Source: Campanula takesimana
Lineage: Eukaryota; Streptophyta; Magnoliopsida; Asterales; Campanulaceae
Reading direction: 5' to 3'
NCBI GenBank assembly: GCA_026119855.1
Contig: JAOWBW010000144.1
Coordinates: forward strand, 1,428,180 to 1,492,179
Length of the DNA: 64,000 nucleotides
Shown here: piece by piece, positions 54,874 to 64,000 of the stretch
How positions within the stretch are numbered: position 1 is the stretch's first letter
Layout: the number at the start of each line of letters is the position of its first letter
Notes under the pieces: model-generated
Databases searched by the model: none
What the model saw: only the letters and a program-made list of their open reading frames with translations
What the model was told of the DNA's origin: nothing
Program-made: the position numbers and the translations under genes

Positions 54874-56898
54874 TGTCGCGACCCCGACCCCGCGGGCCCG
54901 GAGTGCGCGAGCTGGACGTCGACTTAAACAATAAACTCTAAAATAATAAAGATAAAAATTTTCCTTTTATACCAAAAGATGATAACACAAGGTTTTGAAA
55001 TCCAACTTGAACAGCAAAATATAAACTGGTGTAAGCTCCATAAGCTTACACTCAAAATAATAAAATATACAAATTCTAATGACGTCAAGTTTGGTACAAC
55101 TATTCCCAAAAGGTTACACATTTATATAATGTAAACCCACCGATAACAACTTGCCCCAAAAGCTTAACCCTCGCGACGTCCTGTCTCGTGATCAACGAGT
55201 CTAATCCTTTCCACCTGGGGGGGGGGTTAAGGAAAAACAAAGACAGAAGAAAAGGGGGGGGTGAGATAAATCTCAATAAGTTACTAATGCAACTACATGA
55301 CATGCTATGAAGCAATAATCAATAATAAATCACATAGCACATAGCAATTATCATTTAACAGATAGCAGCGGAAATAAACAATTAACCAAGGATATTAGCC
55401 AAGGTTTTCCAACTGAAAGAACCAAATAATGGTCGCTGCGCAGCTTCAATAATCACCAATCAACATCTTCATAGTAGCATGAAAGCTTGAAGAGAAAACC
55501 CTCGGTACCGGAACCAATGATAATGAGGGGACAGTGACACACAGTCAAAGCCCGAAACCAATAGCTAAAGTTCTCACAAAGGGGCTAGCTCATCTCACAT
55601 CCAAGGCCAATCTGGAAGAGGGAAATAATAGGGCAAAACAATGGTCAACATCATAATGGACTTGGCTTGTGCCATCATAATGTTTCGCATCGCCCGAAAC
55701 ACACACAAATACCCGCTGGACTTTCAAATAAAGGCTAAGTAATAAATACTAGCTTAAATAAACAACTAATGATTCCAAAGTAGGGAACCATTCCAAATAA
55801 ATCACCACAAAGGTAAACCAATCCAAACAACGCATCAAAGATGGCCCACATTCTCGAAACGATACTTAAATAAATTTTATAACACATTTATTCACAAAGG
55901 AACCAAATTCCAATTAATAACGTGTTCCACGATGTTAACTTAAGTTAATTTGAGTAGATAAATTAAAACTAGGGAAGCAATCAAGTTTAAACAAGCAAAG
56001 GGCAACACTCCAGATCAGGCAGGCGGGCCGGCGCGCGGGCAAGGGCAGGCGGGCTCTTATTTCAACAGAAGGTCTGGCCGCTGGAAAAAGGTAGGCGGGC
56101 GGGCGCCTGGTCCAACCCGGGCGGGCGCTCGGCCTGGTTCTTGGCCGGGAAAACAGAGCTGGGTTCTTCATTTTTCTTACCCATTTTCACAACACTCAAA
56201 ATCAATACTTCCAACATGATCCCCAAGGTACCCAAACAATATTTAAGCTTAAGGGGACCTAACTAACACCATTTTTCAACCCAAAACCAAGATTGAATCA
56301 TGACATTCATAACCTTCACCATTTTTATCAAAAACCCAAATAAATTCCAAATAAATTCCAAACTCAATAAAACATCAAGTATAACAACTCAAGCATTATA
56401 TAAACATGATATGAACAATTTAGCATAAAAATGGGGGAAAAGCAACTTACTTGAACTTTCTCAAAGATGACGGAATTCAAATATTTTTGATTCTACGCGA
56501 TCCTATCGACGATCTAAACACATTTCGTAAAATGAGAAATAAGAAAAGATGAGAGGAAGATGACTCAAATGAAGAAAGAAGGAGAGGGAGATTTTTACCT
56601 TTCAATGGAAGAGAGAGAGAGAATGCAGGGAATGGGAGGAAGAGTGAGGGAGAAGAGGGGGGTAGGGAGGGAGTAGGAGAAATGATTTGAAAACTTACAC
56701 ATAGGCCCCCTCCTCACCACCTAGTACAAATAAACCCATATCACCCTTCTACCCAATTAACACAATATCAACCAAATAATGCTAGGCACAATTTAATATT
56801 ATGAGATATAAAATGCGCACATAAATATTTAATTAAATAAATAAATAAATAATTAATTATTTATCAAGAAAATAGAGACGGGTTTTCGGGTCGTGACA
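54874..56898 (-). repeat. Tekay 5' LTR
   Basis: 2025 bp. A minus-strand TATA-like ATTATATAAATG at about 55119-55131 is kept in all Tekay-type LTRs here (29835 and 48685 regions), and the right-edge LTR has a related TTTATATAA. The GGGTGAGATAAATCTCAATAAG-type block lies at about 55259-55280. Confidence 0.93.
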
Positions 56899-57461
56899 TG
56901 CATAGCCGATGATGATCTCCAAGATCTAGGAACTACTTCTAAACCCTAAACTTTAGGTAAATATTCCCATGATCATTAACTCTACTGTGATGAATGTGGT
57001 GACTACACATTGATCCTATCAATTGTATAATCATTATTCTAGGATGTGATCATCTTGTATGATTCTTTCTCCTCCCCCATCATATGCATGATCCCACTTC
57101 TTCTCTCTATTTCGATTATGTGCGAACTACGTCGACCTGAGCTTCTCTTAACGAGAGGAATGTAGGCAATCTTCAGATCTGGTCAAAATCACTAACACAC
57201 TACTAACACAATTATCATGATAGAAAGTCCGATCCATCGGGTGATAGGAGTGATCACTTGATATTCTTCTCTTATCGTAACTTGACCCTCGAACCCTCTT
57301 TGTTAGCTTTTCTCAATGTTTTAGCTCGATAAAAACAACGTGGCGACTCGTAATAAGTTAAATGCCAATTTGAATATCCTAATCCCATAGAAAAGATAAA
57401 ATAAGATAAATAATAAAAGACTTCCCGTGTGTCGCCCGCATTCGGAAAGAGGTATTCACAG

Positions 57462-57479
57462 TGGCGACTCTGCTGGGGA
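57462..57479 (+). promoter_or_regulatory. Tat2 primer binding site, tRNA-Arg type
   Basis: TGGCGACTCTGCTGGGGA, identical to the Tat1 site, one base after the LTR end. Confidence 0.88.
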
Positions 57480-58500
57480 CTAGCTTTGAACTTTTCAAAC
57501 ATAGAGGGTCAAACTTTTGTCATTATCATGATTGTATATTTTCTCTTTTCCCCCCTTATACTTTATCTCTTGTGCATATCTGCTTCCCTTGTACTTTAGT
57601 GCGTTAACATCTTAACTGTTTTCTTTTGTACTTTCTTAACTGTCTTGCATTGCATACATGTAAAAACAAAAACTCTTTGTTTTCTCTCTAAAAATAACTA
57701 GTTGTTGTCCGCATACTACCACTAGTCCGTGTCACACTGCACACCTTACTCCGGATAATCCTATGAGTGCACAGATTTAGGTCATCTTGTCGCCTATTTC
57801 TTCGTGGCACCCGGATTATCTAACTCACCGTGTACGCTTGCGAGCGGTTGAGGTTTAGCCTTGTCCGTGTCTAAAACCATGCACTCTCACAGAGTCTAGG
57901 ACACTCCAATGTCAGCCGATTGGTTTGACTAGCTTTTCTTTATAGACAATTAACGTGTCGTTCATGCCGTCATCCGTTAAGTCATTAATGAGTCAAGATC
58001 CTTCGAGAGAAAAAAGCACAAAAAATGAAATTCCCTACAAGGGTGTGCATATTGTAAGCCGAGTGGTACTTTGTACAAGGATCTCAACTCGTTAAAAACT
58101 TAATGGAAGTAACATCAACGTTACGTTAAATGCCTTAAACAAGGGTTAGTCGTTAGGATCCGTTAGGTCGGTGGAAGTCGCTTGCCCTATAGGACCCTCG
58201 CCCAGGTTGTCCATTTGGGATGTGCAATGCAGGTGAAAAACGAGGGGTCTATAGACGTAGTGATGACCTCCACTGATCCAGGTTTTGTAGATAGTACCCC
58301 AAAAAGGGGTACCCCTTCCAACTAAGTAGGATTTAAATAATGTACCGTTTTGTAAATAACAAAATACATTGCATGGGCTCTTACCCGTCCTAAACTTCAC
58401 CTACCATACCTCTACAGAGAAGCGAATTTGGGCCCATTCCGGTGATCGACTACAACGTCCGATCCCTCCGCAACCCCAGTCTTCAGTCTCTGCATCAACA
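57480..58500 (+). other. Tat2 5' leader
   Basis: About 1 kb non-coding leader. Pyrimidine-rich at 57540-57620. A minus-strand open stretch at 58146-58400 has no recognisable motif. Confidence 0.6.
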
Positions 58501-60067
58501 ATGTCTCCATCATCATCTGAGCCTTCCACTCCTAACGTGTCTGCTCCACAAGTCTCCGCTCCTCCTACTGATCCAGAGGTCGCCCCCAGCATTAAGCTCC
58601 CCGATGTCCCGCAACATCTCCACCCCTTCTTTGCTAATTTCATGCTGCAAATATCCAAAAAGGGTCAACCAAGAGCTCAAAGACCATCTTCATACTGAAA
58701 TGAAGAAGAAATGTGTGGAAACTAGCTTCCACAATGAAGAAGTGATCTTCGTCGAGGATGAAGATGTGCCTGTCACTTACCCCTCCAACAAGGATGTTGT
58801 CCCTCTCAAGGTGCCCAACTACCAAAGGGTCCCTCCTCCTGATTATGGCACTAGAGCAACCTCCAGCAAAGGTCCATATGAGCCGTCACCAAAATTGATG
58901 AGTAGCTACTTGTCCGCTACCAAGTTACCTTCGCCATCATTGCCACTAAGCATTGGTGCCGCCATGCCTGCTATCTCCACCACTCCTCCCGCCGCTCAAG
59001 TCTATGGAAGCTCTGATTTCTCCAATCACCCCATAGTGGTCGCTATGCAAGAACAAATCCGCAAGCTCTCCGACACGGTTAGCAAGCAATCCGCTCCGAT
59101 AGTTAAAACCATCAACCCGAGCAATGTGGGTGCTCTCCCTAGAGACTTCAAGATGCCGAAGGTCTCCACTTTCCATGGTACTACATGTCCCAAGACTCAC
59201 CTTGACAGTTATGTGCTAGCTATGAGAGCCCGAGACTGCACCAACGAACAGATGGCCCGAGTCTTCCACACCACTTTTGGATGAAATTGCTCTCCGTTGG
59301 TTTTTGAGTTTGGATCCCTTCAAAAGAGAGACATGGGATCAAATCACCACCACTTTCTGTGAGAAAATCAGTCAAACCTAGATTGGCACGTCAACCGTAC
59401 TGATTTAGAGAACACTATGCAGAGGCCCGACGAGCCTATTTATGACTTCTACAAGAGGTGGAATCACAAGATAGCAGAGGTACAATACCCTCCTAAGGCA
59501 AAGGAACAAAAGCAAATCTTCTACAAATGCTTGTTGCCTAAGCTTAGGGTGGCGATTGGTAATGGCTACTTTCCCGATCTGCGAGAAATGGGTGATGCTG
59601 GGGTCAGACATGAAGCCAGTATTACTGGTATTGCTAAAGAAACTTCCAAAAATGGAAACACCTCCTTCCGCTACAAAGCTCCAACAAGCACTGCTCCTAA
59701 GGCCAAAGAGGTCGCCAGTCAAGTGAGTATGGTTCAGAACACCTCCGCCTTTGATGTCCAAGCAGTAACAAGCAGCTTCCCGCGTGAAAAAGAGCATTTT
59801 GATGACTTCGGCATGCCAACTGGCCGAGTGTTTGAGGTTTTAATGAAGAAGGTCTTGATCAAGCCACTAGAGAACTACGAACCGATGAACAAAAGGGCTG
59901 ACCTTGATATGACCAAGTTCTGCAAGTACCATAAATACATGGTCCACAACACCGACAACTGTTTACAACTTAAGCGTGTCATCCAAAAGCTCATAGCCGA
60001 AGGAAAGATTGAGAAGCTTAAAGGTCCGAACACCATAGCAAACCTGCTCCCAAACAATGGGGCGTGA
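58501..60067 (+). pseudogene. Tat2 gag
   Basis: Begins at ATG 58501 (MSPSSSEPSTPNV). A frameshift at the CCAAAAAGGG run near 58658 moves on to DHLHTEMKKK. The gag core includes LPRDFKMPKVSTFHG and, after a frameshift near 59275 and a TAG near 59379, PIYDFYKRWNHKIAE and FRYKAPT. A first CX2HX4HX4C knuckle is at 59921-59962 (CKYHKYMVHNTDNC). The frame ends at 60067 next to the following ORF. Confidence 0.85.
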
Positions 60068-61539
60068 ACATGGTTGAGCTCATCGGGGGTGACATTGGTA
60101 TACTCGAGATGGTAGATATTTTCGCCGAACTGGGGCTAGACATGAATGCTCTATTCGGTGGATTAGTCAGAATTGGGTTGATAACTCCTGTGGGGCACCG
60201 TTTCCATTGGCCCAAGCATGGGTGTGACATGTCAAAGTTATGTGGCTACCATAGAGTTTCCGGACACACCAACAACGAGTGCTTCACCATCAAGCAGATT
60301 ATACAGAAGCTCATCAAAGACAATGTCATAGCCGATATGAGGAAGGTCATCGCCATGGATGTCAATATGGTGGAAACTGACCAAATCACCATGATAGAGC
60401 TTGAAGACTCCCTCGAGAAATTAAAAATCTCCATGAAGAAGTTTCACCGCGACCTTGTGAACAAAGGACTGCTCAGACAACTCAAGGGTTACTCTACACA
60501 CATGGGAAGCAATGTATGGAAGTACTGCCACTACCACCAAGCCACTGGCCACAGAACAAGAGAATGCTTCGCTTTGAAGAAGGACATCTTGAAGCTCATT
60601 CATGATGGTTCTCTCGAAGATCATCGACTCACCCTAGACATAGGAAGTGTAGCAATAAACCTCGGTGATCTGGCCGAACCTATTGTGGAAGACTCCGAGT
60701 CATCTAGTGATAATGAGATAGTTTGTACTTCAAAATTCATTAATGATAGTAATTCTTCTTGTTATATGCTGTCTTTAGAAGAACTGTCTCTAGAAGCTTC
60801 TATTTTAGGAGAATACAACTTCGGTCTACTCAAATATCCACCACTATCTCTAGCTGAAATCTTCGCAGAATCCATGAAAATGCCACAGTCTCCATATGAT
60901 ACACGAGCAGAGATCAACCTACTCATGAGGTCCAGTCAGATCTACCAGTCAGATCTCAAGGGTGCAAAGAAGGTCTTCAATAAAGAGCCAGAACAAGCAG
61001 ACCCCAAAAAGGAGGATCCCATCCTCACGCAGCTTAAGCAAACCCAAGCTCATATCTCTCTCTGGTCTCTACTCACCTCATCTCTAGCCTACCGCCAAAT
61101 GCTTGAGAAGAACTTGGACGCCACCATGGTCCCATCAGATACTACTCCTGAGAATGTCACGCAGATGATTGGTAACATTCACTTTGGGAACATTATCACT
61201 TTCTCAGAGCTCGATGTACCCACATTTGGCATTGATCACAATGAACCTCTGCATATCACCATCGAAATAAGAGGGAAGAAAATCCCCAGAGCTTTTGTTG
61301 ACAATGGATCCGCCATCAACGTACTGCCGTCACGAATGATGGATGTAGTGGGTGTGGACCCAACTAGCCTAAGGCCCTCCAAGCAGACAATTAAGGCCTA
61401 TGACTCTACATGCAGATCAGTGTTAGGGGTCGTGACTCTACCCATATCCGCGGGAACTCAAACCCTGTCTACAGATTTCCAAGTGATTGACGTACCGTCT
61501 ACCTTCACCATCAAACACTGTTTACAGATTTCCAAGTGA
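60064..61539 (+). pseudogene. Tat2 gag C-terminus and protease start
   Basis: Continues gag in another frame (one or two bases lost near 60062). Two more knuckles occur: CGYHRVSGHTNNEC (60241-60282) and CHYHQATGHRTREC (60526-60567), each followed by an LK.xIxKLI-type helix. The acidic region precedes the protease start AFVDNGSAINVLPSRMM near 61300. DNGS is common in Ogre/Tat proteases. The frame ends in a rearrangement: the segment around TCTACAGATTTCCAAGTGAT is repeated about 56 bp further on, and the expected LLGRPWIH region is missing. Confidence 0.85.
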
Positions 61540-62681
61540 TTGACATACAGTTATCTACAGTGATCTGGTAACGGCCCAAGGCACAGACACGAAAGGGATA
61601 CCCGTGCTACAGATTCAACATGACGAAGACCGCAGACTCATCAGTGGATTCGAAATAGTGGTACAAGCTCAGATATGTGATGACGATCTCACCAGAACCT
61701 CCGATAAAGTGCTACCTGTTTACAAGATACTTCAAAACATGGGCTTCATACCGGGTTGGGGCTACGTAAGAACTTGCAAGGACCCACTCATTTGACCGAA
61801 GAAGTAGACCATAGAGGCCTGTTTGGGCTAGGGTACGTGCTTACTCCTGTAGACGAGGCAGAGCAGAAATGGATTGAGCGCAAGAAGAAGAAACTCCCTT
61901 ACAAGAAGCCAGACATGAAACCCTACCGCCTCTCCGTCAACAGTTACTATGTTAAGGAAGGCGAGGAGCACTCAAACTTTGAGTTCGTAGAGCCTTGGTT
62001 TGACCACAATGGAAAGCTACAGAAAGGTTTCGAGATTTTCAGAGATGTCAAGTTAGATCGAGCCAACCTAGAGCTAAGGTATATGGAGCCTCGAAAGACT
62101 ACTGGCAGAATTACTACTATCCAGAACGAGTACTTCATCAAAGTGAACAAAGACCTGACTTATGATACATAATTCGTGTCACTCGACGAATCCCTAGTCG
62201 GAGAAAATGAGAAGTCAGAAGCATGGGACTGCCAAGACCTGTTCCGACACTTGAGCCTAGAAGATGACATCGTGGCTATTATTGAAAGTGGACCTGTGAC
62301 TACTGCTATCAAGAATCTGGGGCTTGTCAGTCCATTCCCCAAGTCTCCCAAAGAGTCATTCCCCATTAGGTCGTCTAGGCCCCCCTTTCTCACTTATGAG
62401 TTCGTGTCTCCGTCTAAGTCTAATGACCTCAAGTCAAAAGACTACGATGTAATTGCAAACACTGTCTTTCCTCGTGCGCTTAATTAAAACCTCGACCGTT
62501 CCGAGTATCCCTCTACAGCCGCTCTTATAAATGCTAAATTAACTAATCAAACCACCTCGGCTACACAAAAGCCGGAACCATACCAAGTCAATACCAATCA
62601 AACAACACCTCAACAAGCTTTTAGCTCGGAGACAAACATCACGCATGAAGAAGAAAGAACCACTAGATATATACATACTAC
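61540..62681 (+). pseudogene. Tat2 pol linker before RT
   Basis: Segments GRPLDHRG-like VDHRGLFGLGYVL, KPDMKPYRLSVNSYYVKEGE and FVEPWFDHNGKLQKG match the Tat1 linker (23467-23787) in order, followed by VIANTVFPRALN and a threonine/glutamine-rich stretch. Stops at 62170 and 62485. RT is not reached: similarity ends near 62681, where an LTR begins. Confidence 0.75.
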
Positions 62682-64000
62682 TGTTCTAAAGTCCACATTC
62701 TAAATGCGAGCACAATACGTTCTACCCGAAAGATTACAGTATTTATATAACACTGTACCACCACGGCCTTGCCAAAAAACAAAATACTTAACACTGTAAA
62801 TAGCTACCCCAAAAGACAACTACCTGAAGCTCCACACTGACCTAAGAACTCAACGATGTGCTTCCCCAGCCTCACTGCGATCTAAGGAAAACAACTATGA
62901 AAGAAACGGGGTGAGTCGAAACTCAGTAAGTTACCATAAAAACAATAAAGCATTTTTAATAAGTAATGCGAACATTAAACATATAACATGTAATATGAGA
63001 GGCAATCCCAACTCATCAAGCATCACATAATAGCTGAAGTAAACACATATTACAAAGGATACGAGATCAGGAAAACCCTTTGATCATCTTCAATGCACAC
63101 CTTATTCCTCCTCTCGTACATGTACTGTATGTGCAGCAACCACACGCGATATGTGTCGCATCCACTTGCTAAGACTGTAGTACTAAATTGTGAACCGGTA
63201 TTCGTATTCACGCCACGTGACGTGCTGGCCCCTACAGCCCAGCAACTAGCCACGGGAAACTAGCTTACCAAAGTTACGCTATTGCTATAACAGTGGGGCT
63301 ATAAACCCATATCGTGGCCATCGGAGGGGAAAGGTCACAGATGTATAGACCCACGGTTATTACTTAGCCCCAGATCTCGCAATAACCGTACATCTATACA
63401 CCCCCAAACACGTACGCCAGCTGGACTCAAATGCACAAGTAGATGTTTGCTTGTCCTAAACCAATTCAACTAGGCCCAAAAGTAGTGGCCTTTCCATATT
63501 TCACATGAGCAATTGCATCATATTCCTCAACATCAACATATAACCATACGCAAATATCCATCAACCATATGGCACATAAAGTGTCCATCATAACATAACC
63601 AATCCAAATATGAGCCCATAAGTATTAGACTCAAATACGTAATAGCGCAGGTCATATTGTACCTACTCACCGTTACTTAACACGCGTATAATCACAATTA
63701 TAATTTAATCGCTCCTAATTTAATTTAGGAACTTATTTATGGTACGGGGTAACTTTATTATGCCCTATACGACCCTATCGAGTCTTTTACTAATTTTGGG
63801 TCCTAATTACTAGTTATACTACCGCCACTCTTTCGTCCCAAAATTATTATTACAAGCAACAATTCTAATTATTTAGGTTCATTTAACTAAGTAATATGTA
63901 TATACAATTACATATTAACAAAATAACAAACATCACAATTAATATTCACAATTTCATATTTGACAATAAAAGCATCATTTATAGCATTTATGCACAAAAC
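62682..64000. mobile_element. Tekay-like LTR, left part, running out of window
   Basis: From about TGTTCTAAAG the sequence stops matching the Tat linker and shows the landmark order of the Tekay LTRs: TTTATATAACACTGTACC, a CTACCCCAAAAG word, then AACGGGGTGAGTCGAAACTC with AGTAAGTTACCAT, AGCTGAAGTAAACACATATT, and short CACCTTATT-type spacers. It is a different, distant family. Orientation by analogy is minus. No coding region is seen to the window end. Confidence 0.6.

Larger units (their letters stand above)
48433..56898 (-). mobile_element. Tekay (Del) chromovirus, complete but inactive
   Basis: 8.47 kb with TGCAT at 48428-48432 and 56899-56903, LTRs TGTCGCGACC...GGTCGTGACA of 2021 and 2025 bp, initiator-Met primer site, polypurine tract and minus-strand gag-pol ending in a chromodomain-like region. 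LTRs look about 98% identical by eye, so it is fairly recent and inserted into the Tat2 LTR. Gag has two frameshifts and integrase has lost its catalytic middle. Confidence 0.94.
47747..57460 (+). repeat. Tat2 5' LTR, split by Tekay
   Basis: Pieces 47747-48432 and 56904-57460 rejoin at the TGCAT duplication. A TATA box CCTATAAATAGG lies at 48026-48037, with a pyrimidine-rich downstream stretch (TTCTCTCCCCCGAG) as expected for a transcription start. Upstream, 47965-48010 holds two GGGCGGCCA-type words. The LTR ends in ACA immediately before G and the primer site. Confidence 0.7.
47747..62681 (+). mobile_element. Tat-lineage Gypsy element 'Tat2', split and cut off
   Basis: The tRNA-Arg primer site (57462-57479) follows an LTR ending TTCACA at 57460. 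Downstream are gag, protease and the same pol linker as in Tat1. The 5' LTR is split by the Tekay element (48433-56898). The coding part is interrupted near 62682 by another LTR, and the rest would lie outside the window. The left border is uncertain: 47747 (TGTTAGTAC, partly inverted to GTATTCACA) or 47606. The 3' LTR is not visible. Confidence 0.75.

Noticed and set aside
1..64000. A new defence or metabolic gene system
   Set aside because: All recognisable coding sequence belongs to known transposable-element families; the only unidentified gene-like tract (44.4-46.3 kb) gives no sign of such a system.

Overview
This is a stretch of eudicot nuclear genome made almost entirely of transposable elements nested in one another. 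The evidence is plant-type Copia and Gypsy lineages (including chromodomain and dual-RNase-H types), Stowaway and Tourist MITEs, Helitron ends, tRNA primer sites of plant LTR elements and AT-rich intergenic DNA. I cannot name the species. No intact host gene is recognisable. One gene-like, partly duplicated tract (about 42.2-46.3 kb) may be a host locus or captured gene pieces.

Layout. 1-0.6 kb: 3' end of a LINE with a Stowaway MITE inside. 1.36-3.95 kb: a pair of inverted repeats (possible Mutator-like element) around a shrunken Copia element that keeps only gag and protease. 3.96-4.46 kb: a near-perfect long hairpin, partly built from a tRNA-derived SINE. 6.3-12.7 kb: a young, full-length Copia element (minus strand) with an intact 1392-residue polyprotein. 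12.98-31.77 kb: a Tat-lineage Gypsy element (called Tat1 here, minus strand) with 5-bp ATCAC target duplications. Tat1 carries an intact antisense ORF of the plant-mobile-domain type, and it is interrupted by a 2.8-kb LINE in its reverse transcriptase, a 970-bp Helitron in its 5' LTR and a solo Tekay-type LTR (CGGGG duplication) in the same LTR. 31.83-37.64 kb: a non-autonomous Helitron holding MITEs. It abuts a second Helitron remnant with a decayed helicase (37.64-38.86 kb). 39-46.3 kb: MITEs, microsatellites and the duplicated gene-like tract. 47.7 kb to the right edge: a second, plus-strand Tat-type element (Tat2). Its 5' LTR is split by a complete Tekay chromovirus (48.43-56.90 kb, TGCAT duplication), and its coding part is cut near 62.68 kb by another Tekay-like LTR that runs out of the window.

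How the parts work together. Apart from the Copia element, no element here looks able to move unaided. Tat1, Tat2, the Tekay, the LINE and the Helitrons all carry stops, frameshifts, deletions or truncations. The most informative points are the relative insertion order, the open antisense ORF in an otherwise dead Tat element, the Helitron whose empty target site is also present in the window, and the Tekay whose integrase lost its second catalytic Asp and its Glu without losing the reading frame. I saw no sign of an undescribed defence, metabolic or regulatory system. All readings were made by eye, without database searches.
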